A stretch of DNA of 64,000 bases from Deinococcus gobiensis I-0 (GTDB lineage: Bacteria > Deinococcota > Deinococci > Deinococcales > Deinococcaceae). Below, one piece after another: positions 1 to 8,937 of this stretch. The number at the start of each line of letters is the position of its first letter. Positions within the stretch are counted from its first letter, which is position 1. Made by a program: the position numbers and the translations under genes. Below the pieces are notes generated by a model, which worked only from the letters and a program-made list of their open reading frames with translations, did no database searches and had not been told where the DNA came from. Location of the stretch: the NCBI RefSeq assembly GCF_000252445.1, contig NC_017790.1, positions 2,090,501 through 2,154,500 on the forward strand. Reading direction: 5' to 3'.

Positions 1-2333
1 TGCTGGGGGTCCTGATTCTGGACTTCCGCGAGCCGCATACCTTCACGGACGACGAACGGCGCTTTCTCTCGACCCTGGCCGCGCAGACCAGCGTCGCGCT
101 GGACCGCTCCAGGCTCATCCGGCGGCTCGGCGAGGAGGCCGCCCGCATCCAGGCGAGCACCGCCCGCTTTCAGCATCTGGTCGAGACCAGCCCGACCGGC
201 ATGGCCGTGGGGTCCCTCGACGGCCAGCTGACCCTGGTCAACGACGCCTACCTGCACCTGCTGGGCTACACGCGCGCCGAATACGACGCCGGACAGATCG
301 ACTGGCAGGCCCTGACGCCGGAGGAATACCGCGAGCAGGACGGGCGCGCCTTCGCCGCCGCCTTCGAGCAGGGGGTCTCGACCACCTACGACAAGGAGAT
401 GCTGACCCGGTCGGGCACGCGCCTACCCGTGCGCCTGACCCTGATCCGCTACGACGGGCGGCAGGTGGTCGGCCATATCCAGGACCTGCGGCTCTACCGG
501 GCGCAGCAGCGCCAGATCGAGGCCGAACAGTGGACGGTGGCGCAGCAGAGCCTGGCCCTGGAAGCAGAGCAGGCGGCCATGCAGACCTCGGTGCAGTTCA
601 TGGAGGCCGCCAGCCGGATCGACGACCTCGGGGCCCTGGTACAGCTGGCCCTGGACACCCTCCAGACCCTGATTCCCGGTGCCAACGTCGCCTTCACGCA
701 GCGGACCCCGGACCGCTGGCAGCTGCTCCACGCCTCCGACAACCTCGCCCCGGACCTGTCGCAGCTCGCCCGCACCCAGGGCTTCTCGCCCGACACCCCC
801 GTCTTCGCCGAACTGGTCCGCACGGGGCAGCCCAGCTTCGTCGACGACTGGGACGCGCGGCGTGAGGGTGTGGCGCACAGCGACCACTTCACCTCGGTGG
901 CCCACTACCCGGTCGAGCAGGGCGGCGAGGTCGTCGCGGCCCTGGGCATCGCCGTCACCAGCCAGCGGGGCTGGTCCCCGACACAGCGGGCCGTGATCCG
1001 CGCCGTGGGCCGCAGTTTCACCCTGCTCTACGAGCGCATCGCGGTCGCCCGGACCCTGCAGGCTCAGAACGCCGAGCTCATGGCCCGCACCCAGGTGATG
1101 GAGCTGCTGGCCTCGGTCACTTCCGATCTGGCAACCCACCAGGGCAACTACGCGCTGGTGCAGCAGCTTCAGGAGCGGGTGCTGACGCTGCTGCCGCCGG
1201 GACACGCCGCCTACTGGGAACCTGTGGGAGAGCTGTGGCACATGCGCGCCCACGTCAACGACATCGGCCGTCCCGACCTGATGGCCATCCTGCGCGCCGG
1301 GCTTCCCCGGGGGCAGACCCCCACCCTGGACCGGCCCTGGGCCTCCGGCGAAGCGCTGTACCAGGACGACTACGCCGACGGCATGGACGTGGCGGCCGAC
1401 CTGACCAGGCACGTCTTCGCGGTGGCCTCGCTGCCGGTCGGGGTGGGGTCGGCCCGGCGGGGCGTCATCAATTTCACGACCTTCCAGCCCCACCGCTGGT
1501 CCGCGACGGAACAGTCGCTGCTGACCACCCTCGCCCACGGCCTCTCGGTGGCACTGGACCGCGAGGAGGCTGTCAGGACACTGGCCGACAAGGCCCGGAT
1601 TCTGGCCCAGGCCAACCAGGAGCTGGAGGCGAGCAACGCCGAGCTGGAGGCCTTTACCTACAGCGCCTCGCACGACCTGCGCACGCCTGTGCGCCATGTC
1701 CAGGGCTTCGCGGACCTGGCGCTGCGGGCCCTGGACCGGGACCAGCCGGAGAAGGTACGCCGCAATCTGGATATCGTCAGCGGCGCGACCGAACGCATGA
1801 CCGCCATGATCGACGCCATGCTGGCGCTCTCGCGGGTCGGGCGTCAGCCCCTCCAGGTGCTGCCCTGCGACCTCGCGCAGGTCGTCGCCCAGGCGCAGCA
1901 GGACGTTCAGCTGACCTTTCAGGAGCAGGAGGTGGAGTGGGACCTCGGTGAGCTGCCGGTCGTCCAGGCGGACCGGACCCTGCTCCAGCAGGTCATGGCG
2001 CACCTCCTGGGCAACGCCGTGAAATTCAGCCTGGGCCAGACGCCGGCGCATGTCCGGGTCTGGGCCGAGCAGCGACCGGCCGAGGTGGCCGTGTTCGTGC
2101 AGGACCGGGGAGCCGGATTCAACATGGCCTACGCCGACAAGCTGTTCGGGGCCTTCCAGCGGCTGCATACCCAGCAGGAGTTCGCCGGGACGGGCATCGG
2201 GCTGGCGACCGTGCGCCGCATCGTCGCCCGGCACGGAGGGCGCGTATGGGCGCGCGGCGAGGTGGGCCAGGGCGCGACCTTCGCGTTTACCCTGCCTGCC
2301 CATCCCCTTGCCGTACCGCCCTCGCCGGAGTGA
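1..2333 (+). CDS. Hybrid PAS/GAF sensor histidine kinase (5' end outside window)
   Basis: The frame is open from base 3, so the gene begins upstream; the first visible residues look like the end of a GAF domain. Next come a PAS domain (about base 165-490), two GAF-like domains (about 570-1040 and 1070-1570) and a short coiled coil. The HisKA dimerisation domain has the H-box ASHDLRTP (about 1660-1690). The HATPase domain carries the N-box LLGNAVKFS, the G1 box DRGAGF and the G2 box GTGIGLATV. It should autophosphorylate the H-box histidine in response to a ligand or redox/light signal and pass the phosphate to a response regulator not seen here. The layout resembles phytochrome-like kinases common in Deinococcus, but the chromophore region is not visible. 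No membrane segment is seen in the visible part. The family call is firm; the signal is unknown. Confidence 0.9.
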   Translation, partial: LGVLILDFREPHTFTDDERRFLSTLAAQTSVALDRSRLIRRLGEEAARIQASTARFQHLVETSPTGMAVGSLDGQLTLVNDAYLHLLGYTRAEYDAGQIDWQALTPEEYREQDGRAFAAAFEQGVSTTYDKEMLTRSGTRLPVRLTLIRYDGRQVVGHIQDLRLYRAQQRQIEAEQWTVAQQSLALEAEQAAMQTSVQFMEAASRIDDLGALVQLALDTLQTLIPGANVAFTQRTPDRWQLLHASDNLAPDLSQLARTQGFSPDTPVFAELVRTGQPSFVDDWDARREGVAHSDHFTSVAHYPVEQGGEVVAALGIAVTSQRGWSPTQRAVIRAVGRSFTLLYERIAVARTLQAQNAELMARTQVMELLASVTSDLATHQGNYALVQQLQERVLTLLPPGHAAYWEPVGELWHMRAHVNDIGRPDLMAILRAGLPRGQTPTLDRPWASGEALYQDDYADGMDVAADLTRHVFAVASLPVGVGSARRGVINFTTFQPHRWSATEQSLLTTLAHGLSVALDREEAVRTLADKARILAQANQELEASNAELEAFTYSASHDLRTPVRHVQGFADLALRALDRDQPEKVRRNLDIVSGATERMTAMIDAMLALSRVGRQPLQVLPCDLAQVVAQAQQDVQLTFQEQEVEWDLGELPVVQADRTLLQQVMAHLLGNAVKFSLGQTPAHVRVWAEQRPAEVAVFVQDRGAGFNMAYADKLFGAFQRLHTQQEFAGTGIGLATVRRIVARHGGRVWARGEVGQGATFAFTLPAHPLAVPPSPE

Positions 2334-2365
2334 GGTGAGGGCAGGCCCGTGGCTCCAGGCGTGGC

Positions 2366-3988
2366 CTACGGATTGACGGTGACGTAAAGAAAGGCGGCCC
2401 CGACCTGTTCTCCGTTCTTCCTGACCGTCAGCGTCACGCGGTAGGTGGCCGGCTTCACGTCCGCGGCAGCGGCGAGGGTCAGGCGGGTCTGGACGGCCTG
2501 AGCGCCCAGGCCCGCCGCCTTGAGGGCAGGCAGCGAGAGGCTCGCGGGCGTGACACCGATTCCCGGCACGTCCGTTTCCAGGGTCACGTCGCCGCTGATC
2601 TGCCCGTTCTGCTGGAACACGGCGTCAACCTGCACGCTCTGGCCCGCCCGGAGTTCATAGAAGAATGCGTCCGGAAAGTTCAACGAGACCCTCTCCGGCA
2701 CCGGCGAGTACCGCAGGGAGGTCCGCATTCCCTGCGGCAGCGAGCGGGTCGAAAAGACCGCGATATCGTCGTCGGTGACACGCAGCAGGCCGAAGGTCAC
2801 GACATTCCAGCCCCGTCTCAGGTCCACATCGTATTCGGTGCTGGCCCCGAAACAGGCCTGGGTGCCCTTCAGCCGGACATCCGTATCCGAGTACAGCCGG
2901 CCGACCCTCTGGCGGAGGTCCCCCGTGCTCTCCGAGAGTGATCCGTAGACGTCTCCTGCCCCGTTTTGAATGCGGAAGCCCGGATAGACCAGGAAGAGCG
3001 ACGGGTTCTCGGCCGTCCGTTCCCCGGAAAAGGTGCAGCCGTTCAGGAGCGGCGTCGGGGTGGACGGCGCCGGAAAACTGGCGCTGACCAGGCCAGAGGC
3101 ACTCACCGTTCCGTAGGTCGTCGGTCCCTCTTCACTCTGGCCGACGAGGGACAGAGCCCCTGAGGTCCAGTCCGGAAGGACGCCCTGGATGCTGGCGGGG
3201 TCCACGGAGCTGCTGATGTCCGTGGCCGTCGCGTCCTCGCCCCCCGTCACCAGCAGGCTGAAGCTGTACGGCGTCGCCTTCAGGTTCGCCGGGTCCACCC
3301 CACCCATATCCACCGCGAACGTCACGTTCGTGCTCGCGCCCGCCGCCAGCGTCGTCGCCGCCAGCCAGCCCCCGTCCGTCACCTGCACGCTCAGCCCCGC
3401 CGGCGCCGCCACGTTCAGCCCCGCCGTGCTCAGCCCCCGGAAGTACGCGTCGGCCTCCGGGTCGGCCTGTGCCCCCGTCTTCTCCGCATTCAGCCGCTGG
3501 CCCTGCACCGGCGTCAGCGTCCCTGCCAGCGCCGAGGCGTCGCTGCCGTCGAAGTACCGCACCGTCCGGAAAGGCGTGCCCCCGGCCGTCGGCGCCTGGG
3601 CATTGTTCGAGGGGTCGCCGTCGGTGTCGTTCAGGGCCACCGGCAGGAACACGAGGTTCTTGAGGGTCCGGCCCGAGGTGTTGGTGAGCTTGAAGGTGGC
3701 CTGGGCGTGGCGCACACTTTTGCCGTTCTCGGTGGTGACGAATTCGAGGGTGGAGAGGGGGATGGTGCCCAGGGCGAGGGGCTCGGGGGCGTTTTCGAGG
3801 CGCTGGGCCCCCAGACCGCCGCCGAGGCGCTGGGCGGAGGCGGTGGTCTGGGCGCTGCCGAGATTCTGGAAGTGCAGCTCGTACAGGGCCGACGGCGTGG
3901 CGGCCACGGGCGGGGTGACGGCCTCGGGCGTCCGGCCGCACGCCCCCAGCAGCACCGTCAGGGCAAGCACAGACAGCTGGCGGTTCAC
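2366..3988 (-). CDS. Large secreted lipoprotein, function unknown
   Basis: 540 residues from a GTG start chosen because GCGGAGGA lies just upstream; a longer frame reaches 4063 but adds residues unlike a signal. The N-terminus (VNRQLSVLALTVLLGACG) is a classic lipoprotein signal with lipobox LLGAC, so the protein is probably lipidated and anchored outside the cell membrane. The body is rich in Thr, Ser, Gly and Val with beta-sandwich-like stretches, including a C-terminal part near ITLETDVPG...YRVTLTVRKNGE that resembles an Ig-like fold. Two Asp-rich turns (DTDGDPSNN) may bind calcium. I do not recognise the family; similar lipoproteins are common in Deinococcus. It converges on the kinase gene with a 32-base gap. 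Confidence 0.75.
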   Translation of the reverse strand: MNRQLSVLALTVLLGACGRTPEAVTPPVAATPSALYELHFQNLGSAQTTASAQRLGGGLGAQRLENAPEPLALGTIPLSTLEFVTTENGKSVRHAQATFKLTNTSGRTLKNLVFLPVALNDTDGDPSNNAQAPTAGGTPFRTVRYFDGSDASALAGTLTPVQGQRLNAEKTGAQADPEADAYFRGLSTAGLNVAAPAGLSVQVTDGGWLAATTLAAGASTNVTFAVDMGGVDPANLKATPYSFSLLVTGGEDATATDISSSVDPASIQGVLPDWTSGALSLVGQSEEGPTTYGTVSASGLVSASFPAPSTPTPLLNGCTFSGERTAENPSLFLVYPGFRIQNGAGDVYGSLSESTGDLRQRVGRLYSDTDVRLKGTQACFGASTEYDVDLRRGWNVVTFGLLRVTDDDIAVFSTRSLPQGMRTSLRYSPVPERVSLNFPDAFFYELRAGQSVQVDAVFQQNGQISGDVTLETDVPGIGVTPASLSLPALKAAGLGAQAVQTRLTLAAAADVKPATYRVTLTVRKNGEQVGAAFLYVTVNP

Positions 3989-4130
3989 TGGTGTCCTCCG
4001 CAAGGCAGAGGTGATCCGGGGCTGACGATCTTCATAAGGCGAGCGTAGCCCGGTGAGGGGCACTCATGACGCGCAAAGTTGCCCAGACCTGTTCGGCAGG
4101 TGGAATGGCCTAGCCACCAATCCATGAAAG

Positions 4131-4169
4131 GGCCGCCGTGCCTCAACTGCATGTCAGGGCACGGCGGCC
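4131..4169 (-). terminator. GC-rich hairpin, probably the original leuS terminator
   Basis: A perfect 12-bp inverted repeat (GGCCGCCGTGCC / GGCACGGCGGCC) with a 15-base loop. It lies just past the displaced leuS 3' end, which is where the leuS terminator would be before prophage insertion. There is no strong T tract on either side. Bases 3989-4130 hold only the lipoprotein leader; I see no other gene there. Confidence 0.5.
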
Positions 4170-4208
4170 GTCTGGCCCTCCTCACCGACGGGCGGGCCAC
4201 CGAGAAAC

Positions 4209-4237
4209 TCAGCCCTTCACGACGATGTTGATACTCC
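4209..4237 (-). pseudogene. leuS: Displaced 3' end of leuS (original C-terminal codons)
   Basis: Read on the minus strand this encodes R-S-I-N-I-V-V-K-G-stop. That matches the usual end of leucyl-tRNA synthetase (E. coli ends K-L-L-N-L-V-V-G) and aligns with R-I-I-N-I-V-T-S-K at the end of the intact leuS at 56093. The DNA agrees at 15 of 18 bases over the shared part. This is the bacterial leuS tail left behind on the far side of the prophage; the first two or three codons here are already phage DNA. Confidence 0.75.
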
Positions 4238-4251
4238 GTTACTTGTAACAC
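4221..4251. other. attL, left prophage attachment site
   Basis: This is the junction between the leuS tail and phage DNA. On the minus strand it reads GTGTTAC, 12 bases, ATCAA, C, ATCGTC. ATCAA and ATCGTC occur at the same spacing in attR (56105-56116). The GTGTTAC arm (4245-4251) is the mirror of the arm in attR. The integrase gene stops 8 bases away, as is usual for phages with serine integrases. Confidence 0.7.
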
Positions 4252-4258
4252 GTCGAAT

Positions 4259-5728
4259 TTATCCGCGCTGCACCGTCATTTCCACCCGCTCGATCCCTTC
4301 CATCCCCAGGTAGAGCCGCGCCTGCCAGGTGTCCAGCGCCTCACGCCGGGCCTCCAGATCATGCAGCCCGGCGAGGTGCGCCCCCACCTGGGCCGCCAGG
4401 GCCGTCATGTCCGGCAGAGGCTCCGGCACAGGCATCACCATGTCGCGCTCGAGCGCCGCCAGTTCCGTCCGCAGGGGATCAAGGGCCGCCGTCACCACCT
4501 CGTCGGGCAGGCCGTGCAGCACCGCGCGCCGCACGATGTCCGCCATCTGCCCGCGCAACTCGCCCAGCCGCGCGCTGTGGTCCGGCGCGCTGGGCTGCTG
4601 CCCGCCGGCCGCCTGGGCCAGCGCCGCAGGATCACTCATCGCCTGCACGAACAGCGCCCAGCCTGCCTCATCAATCTTCAGGTGGTTGTGAATCCGGCGG
4701 TGCGTGCAGGTCTTCATGCCCTTCACGACGGCCATCGCACTCCCCTGATACGTGTTCCGGCACCGGTAGCTGACGTAGTACGTGCGCCCCTTCTTGGTGT
4801 CGTTGTGGTTGCGGAACACCGACAGGCTGCCCCCGCACATGGCGCAGCGGATGTGCCCCGCCCAGAGCGCTGGGAAGCGGGTCCGGGCTGGGCGGTGGTG
4901 ACGCCGACCAGAGACGAGCGCCCGCACCCGTGCGAACTCGGCCGGCGTCACCATCGGCTCGAAGGTCACCACCGCCGTCTCCCCGTCCGGCCCCGTGAAG
5001 GGGCGGCGACCGGTATACGCCTCGTTGGCCAGCACGTACAGCACATGGCGCACGGTCCACAGCCCTTGCGAGGACTTGGTGGGCCGGGGCGGCGGGGTGC
5101 CGGCGCGGATCAGCTCGGCGGCGATGTGGGGGCTCCCCTCGCCGGCCAGGGCACGCTCGAAGATCCGGCGCACGACCGGCGCGGTGTCCGGGTGCGGTTC
5201 CAGGGTCAGCGACTTGCCACGCTCGTCGCGCACGATCCGGTACCCGTAGGGCGGGCTGCCATGCGGCCATAGGTTGCGGGCGGCCTTGGCGTACTTGCCC
5301 CGGTGCAGCCGCTCGGTGATGCCGCTGTAGTCGAACTCGGCCACGCCCGAGAGCATGGTCAGCATCAGCATGCCTTCCTTGCTGCGCAGGCTCATGGGGA
5401 TGCCTACCGTGTGGACGGTGGCCCCCCGCTTGTGCAGCTCGGAGACGATACCCAGGATCAGGTGCGCCCGGCGGCCGATACGGTCGACGCGCGGGAAGAT
5501 GAAGTGCAGGCCGGGGTGCTGCTCGGCGAGGGCGTAGTAGCGCGCGACGGTGGCGCGCTCTTCCTTGGCCCCGCTCTCGACCTCGTAAACCGTGTCCAGC
5601 AGCGTCCAGCCTCGGCGCTGGGCCTCCATGCGGATCTCTTCCGCCTGGGTGGCCTGGCCGTAATTGTCGTCCTGCTGGAGCGTGGAGACGCGCGTGCAGC
5701 CGACCGCAAGGGGCGCTGGGGAGGTCAT
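4259..5728 (-). CDS. int: Large serine recombinase (phage integrase)
   Basis: 489 residues from ATG 5728, which has GGAAGG four bases upstream; a GTG at 5746 is an alternative. The N-terminal resolvase domain (about 5-150) has the motif T-R-V-S-T with the catalytic serine at residue 15, and the arginine-bearing motif R-V-D-R-I-G-R-R. A recombinase domain follows (about 170-270), then a zinc ribbon (CAMCGG at about 305 and a later CRNTY/C-T-H cluster), and a C-terminal coiled-coil-like region. This enzyme would join attP to attB by a 2-base staggered cut and needs a separate directionality factor for excision, which I could not identify. It is the only recombinase in the prophage and lies directly beside attL. 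Confidence 0.95.
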   Translation of the reverse strand: MTSPAPLAVGCTRVSTLQQDDNYGQATQAEEIRMEAQRRGWTLLDTVYEVESGAKEERATVARYYALAEQHPGLHFIFPRVDRIGRRAHLILGIVSELHKRGATVHTVGIPMSLRSKEGMLMLTMLSGVAEFDYSGITERLHRGKYAKAARNLWPHGSPPYGYRIVRDERGKSLTLEPHPDTAPVVRRIFERALAGEGSPHIAAELIRAGTPPPRPTKSSQGLWTVRHVLYVLANEAYTGRRPFTGPDGETAVVTFEPMVTPAEFARVRALVSGRRHHRPARTRFPALWAGHIRCAMCGGSLSVFRNHNDTKKGRTYYVSYRCRNTYQGSAMAVVKGMKTCTHRRIHNHLKIDEAGWALFVQAMSDPAALAQAAGGQQPSAPDHSARLGELRGQMADIVRRAVLHGLPDEVVTAALDPLRTELAALERDMVMPVPEPLPDMTALAAQVGAHLAGLHDLEARREALDTWQARLYLGMEGIERVEMTVQRG

Positions 5729-5817
5729 GCGGCCTTCCAGGGGCACCCAGCGGTGTCGCCGTGCGGGTCGGAGATCCAGATGTAGAGGGCCGTGGGTGGA
5801 GGGGTCATCTAAGTTTG

Positions 5818-6792
5818 CTATGACACTGCACTGAAGCCCTCTTTGTTGGCAAGACTATTGACTAGCCCCTCCGTAGCGCGGCTAATTTCAGGCTCATCAC
5901 CAACATTTTGGAACACTCGGAACTTGCTCCTAAATGCCTTCAGTGCATCAGAATAATCCGAACTGTGCTGACGAAAATGAACAGGTGCCTGCAAAAAAAC
6001 ACCGAATTCATATTTTTCAAGCAGATTAGGATCAGCTTCTTTGAGGTCGTCCAGAGACTTCAAAAGTCTCAGTGATTGAGTCACCGCTGGATCTATATTT
6101 TTTAGATCAAATGATATAATGTGGGCCAAGCTACCAATGCCATCTATTCTAATACGAGCTAGGTCAAATTTATTTTCAAAGAATTCGCCTTTAATGACTA
6201 GATGGGACTGATAAACTGTTCCCCTTCTTTCTAGTTCTTTACCAATTTGAAATTGTAGAACTTCCTTGGTGATGCTTTGCTTCTTTTGTTTATCATCGTC
6301 AATCTTTATATATAGATCGAATAGTTGGTTTAGCTTTTCCCTAAAGCTCTCACCTTCATTCACTCGAACCGGTTTAGGCTCACTGAATCTCAATGAACCA
6401 TATGTTTGATTAAATCTATCAAGATAGCTAGGTAAGCTCCGCTCATCCGGGGCCTCCGCCGTAAACAGCTTAGATTCTTTACGAGTATTTCTATTAAGAG
6501 GTTTCAGCAATTCCTCTATTTCACGAACCATTGTGCGTATCAAGGCAGCGTCGATAGCAGGCCAAAGAGCCTCAACTAGCTTATCCATGAATGGGCGCAC
6601 CCGCATGCCGGCATACCCTTGACTGGGATTTTGCAGCACAATGGCAACATTCACCCGCTCGCCGCGTAATTCGTTGGGAACGTACTGAACAATACGCATA
6701 TAGGTGCGCTGTCCCCAATCAGTCATACGCCCTTCTTCAGGCTTTTTCGCGTCTGGCAGCCTTGCGGACGTGGTCAGAAGAGTCAGAGTCAT
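5818..6792 (-). CDS. DUF3037 family protein, partner of HipA-like kinase
   Basis: 324 residues from ATG 6792, which overlaps the stop of the upstream kinase gene by four bases (ATGA), so the two are translationally coupled. An internal ATG at 6726 is possible. The N-terminal part (T-Y-M-R-I-V-Q-Y-V-P-N-E-L-R-G-E-R-V-N-V) matches the DUF3037 signature I know. The rest is charged and mostly helical, with no membrane segment. DUF3037 genes often sit beside HipA-like kinase genes; their role is unknown. The DNA is clearly more AT-rich than the surrounding phage genes, which points to recent acquisition. Confidence 0.75.
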   Translation of the reverse strand: MTLTLLTTSARLPDAKKPEEGRMTDWGQRTYMRIVQYVPNELRGERVNVAIVLQNPSQGYAGMRVRPFMDKLVEALWPAIDAALIRTMVREIEELLKPLNRNTRKESKLFTAEAPDERSLPSYLDRFNQTYGSLRFSEPKPVRVNEGESFREKLNQLFDLYIKIDDDKQKKQSITKEVLQFQIGKELERRGTVYQSHLVIKGEFFENKFDLARIRIDGIGSLAHIISFDLKNIDPAVTQSLRLLKSLDDLKEADPNLLEKYEFGVFLQAPVHFRQHSSDYSDALKAFRSKFRVFQNVGDEPEISRATEGLVNSLANKEGFSAVS

Positions 6793-7706
6793 ACTTTCAC
6801 CATAGCGTGAGTGCGGACAGAGGTAAGGTTGCCCGTTATGATTCTAGCGTAACCGGCCAGCCGGTGGGTTAGAGCCGACACCAGGGCGGTGAGCTGAGCA
6901 GACGTAGTGAAGCCCAGCCAGGACGCGGGTACTTCCTGAATGATGGAATTGATGTCGGCCACGGTCAAACTTTGTAACATACCTAACTTTACTAAAACTT
7001 CATTTTGATCGTACATATTGAGCTTTGCCAATGTATGGAATACGCCAAAAACCTCATTTGGCCATGCGCCGAGACTACTCGGGAATACAGGAGGAACCAT
7101 GGTGTTCCAATTAGCCGCGAAACAGTAGCCCTGATCTATAATTACTATTTCTAAGCCGCCACCCGTTCTTGCAGGCCTGATGAGTAGATTTTTTGGATTT
7201 TCTCCACTTAAGCCTTGCATAGGAATTGACCGATCCCAATTTGATAGACCAGAGTCAAAAGCCACGACTTCATTTACCACCCAAGGATTTATACATTTTG
7301 CACGAAGCTCAGCACGCAATAAGGCCGAAAAGTAATAATCTAGCGTCTGTGAGCCTGGGTAGTATTTTACGGCGAAATGTTCACCGGCTATAAAAGATCC
7401 ATGACTTTGATTTCTTAAATGCTTATAACCATCTAAGAATTCATCATCCATCCTCATAATACCAACTTCACCGACGCTAAACCCCGCCGCCTCTGCTATA
7501 CGACTACCAACATAGTCATTAAAAGCAGCTTGATCACCGCTTACAAGATCCCCCTGGGAAGCTCGAATAGACTTGACGATCCAACCTCCAGGCGAACTGG
7601 AATCATCAACGATGAGCTGCGCTTTGGCTGAACCAGGAAGTTCTTCTGTCTCCCAGATAGATGCCCGAAGAAGCCGACGCGGTGGGATCAACAGATGACG
7701 AGTCAT
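6789..7706 (-). CDS. HipA-like protein kinase family member
   Basis: 305 residues from ATG 7706, preceded by CGGAGGA. The features are those of the single-domain HipA-like kinases: a nucleotide-binding lysine candidate (GGWIVKSI), a catalytic-loop-like segment (N-W-D-R ... N-P-K-N-L-L-I) and a metal-binding Asp in V-I-I-D-Q-G, the DFG equivalent. HipA itself phosphorylates glutamyl-tRNA synthetase; the target here is unknown. There is no HipB-like gene next to it, but DUF3037 is coupled downstream and the repressor-peptidase pair lies upstream on the same strand. It is AT-rich like its partner. The kinase-fold call is fairly sure; the toxin or defence role is inference. Confidence 0.7.
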   Translation of the reverse strand: MTRHLLIPPRRLLRASIWETEELPGSAKAQLIVDDSSSPGGWIVKSIRASQGDLVSGDQAAFNDYVGSRIAEAAGFSVGEVGIMRMDDEFLDGYKHLRNQSHGSFIAGEHFAVKYYPGSQTLDYYFSALLRAELRAKCINPWVVNEVVAFDSGLSNWDRSIPMQGLSGENPKNLLIRPARTGGGLEIVIIDQGYCFAANWNTMVPPVFPSSLGAWPNEVFGVFHTLAKLNMYDQNEVLVKLGMLQSLTVADINSIIQEVPASWLGFTTSAQLTALVSALTHRLAGYARIITGNLTSVRTHAMVKV

Positions 7707-7723
7707 TTTTATCCTCCGTTTTC

Positions 7724-8380
7724 CTATCCCCAGCAGACCCCGAGCGTCTGCGAGGGTGTGAGTTTCAGAAATGACACGTTGGCATCCGGCGGAAACCGCC
7801 GCGCCGGCTTATCCACCGCTTCCAACCAGCTGAACGGCAAGCTCCAGTTGCACTGCGCCACCTCGGCCACATACCGGCCCGAGAGCAGAAACCCGGCCCG
7901 GCAGCTCCTCGGATCGTCATAGACCAACCGGCGCAACGCGGTCTGCGTATCTGCCCCGCTCACCTTCTTCAGGTGCTTCACCGCCCGCGCCGACACCCCA
8001 TACCGGTCGACGGCCTGGTCCACCATCGGCTGCGTGATTCGTAGGAACCCCACCGCGAACTGACACAGGTTCTCCACCACGCGCCAGCCCAGCTCTTCCC
8101 CAAACTCGGCAATGATCTCGTCTTCGAGCCCACTCCACCACAGCAAGATGTGGGCCTCTTCGTGGCGCACCACGTCCGTATTCCCGTAATGCCAAGGCTG
8201 CACCACCATCAGCGGCCCGTCCGGGTGCTCTGGGGTGCAGCGATTGGAGAAGCCGATGCGGACGCGGATGTCCAGTTCTCGCGCGACGCGCAGGGCGTGG
8301 GCCTCGTGACGTAGTTCCTTCTGGACGGCCTTCAGGTAGTAGATGTAATCGCTCGCGAGGTGGGCCGTGTCGTAGGTCAC
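7724..8380 (-). CDS. ImmA/IrrE-type zinc metallopeptidase
   Basis: 218 residues from a GTG whose GTGA overlaps the stop of the repressor gene. The motif R-H-E-E-A-H-I-L-L at about residue 73 is the HEXXH zinc site of the ImmA/IrrE (PprI) family, and E-L-G-W-R-V-V-E-N lies about 25 residues on, where a third ligand could be. Family members cleave a partner XRE repressor: ImmA cuts ImmR in ICEBs1 and PprI cuts DdrO in Deinococcus. Coupling to the CI-like gene strongly suggests that repressor is its substrate, so it would trigger prophage induction after DNA damage. The C-terminal 100 residues are unlike anything I recognise and may be a sensor region. Confidence 0.75.
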   Translation of the reverse strand: MTYDTAHLASDYIYYLKAVQKELRHEAHALRVARELDIRVRIGFSNRCTPEHPDGPLMVVQPWHYGNTDVVRHEEAHILLWWSGLEDEIIAEFGEELGWRVVENLCQFAVGFLRITQPMVDQAVDRYGVSARAVKHLKKVSGADTQTALRRLVYDDPRSCRAGFLLSGRYVAEVAQCNWSLPFSWLEAVDKPARRFPPDANVSFLKLTPSQTLGVCWG

Positions 8381-8907
8381 GTGAGGAACCTCTTGTTCGC
8401 CATCCAGTAGTCGAACCAGTCCTCTGCCGTCTGAGGTCCGACTTCTGCACCCCCGAAGTTGCGGGGGGCGGCGAGCATCCGCTGCATCTGTTCCGTCTTC
8501 AGGATGGGGTAGGCGTCGCCGTGCTTCTCAACCATCTCCTGCAACTCGCGCGGGATCGTGATGCGCGTTTGGCGAAAGGGGACAACCGGGGCGACCGAAG
8601 GAGGGCCAGGGCGGCGGGGCTTATCCGCTTGCTCCAGGCTTCCCAGGTCAAAATCGAGACCCAGCGCCGCCTCGAGCTCGGCCAGAGTCCACTCAAGGCC
8701 GCGTGCGAGTCCAGCAAGACGTGCAATAGCGAGGTTGCTGACCTCATACCGACCGCCTTCCAATTCGCTGACCGTTGTCTGGTTCAAGACCCCACTGTCT
8801 AGAGCAACCTGCTCTTGGCTCTTCCCTAAGGCCGCGCGTCGGACTTTCAGGGCAATTGCCCATGCTGGCAACGTTTTTGCTGCCTTGCGTGGCCTCGGCG
8901 TGGTCAT
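8377..8907 (-). CDS. CI-like XRE family repressor
   Basis: The helix-turn-helix runs from about residue 15 to 75 (K-S-Q-E-Q-V-A-L-D-S-G-V-L-N-Q-T-T-V-S-E-L-E-G). A Pro-rich linker follows, then a charged C-terminal part ending near E-D-W-F-D-Y-W-M. No LexA/S24 Ser-Lys dyad is visible, so RecA-aided self-cleavage is unlikely; cleavage by the coupled metallopeptidase is the likely inactivation route. I chose ATG 8907 (176 residues) because the operator 8938-8953 then lies upstream of the gene. The frame stays open to a TTG at 8976. No Shine-Dalgarno sequence precedes either, so this start is uncertain. It should hold the prophage silent. Confidence 0.8.
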   Translation of the reverse strand: MTTPRPRKAAKTLPAWAIALKVRRAALGKSQEQVALDSGVLNQTTVSELEGGRYEVSNLAIARLAGLARGLEWTLAELEAALGLDFDLGSLEQADKPRRPGPPSVAPVVPFRQTRITIPRELQEMVEKHGDAYPILKTEQMQRMLAAPRNFGGAEVGPQTAEDWFDYWMANKRFLT

Positions 8908-8937
8908 GGGGTGCCCTGATACGTAAGTGTGCATATC

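Noticed and set aside
4238..4245. GTTACTTG shared with 56092-56099 as the attachment core
   Set aside because: It lies at different positions relative to leuS in the two junctions; it belongs to the symmetric attP arms. ATCAA, at equal spacing in both, fits the leuS frame much better.
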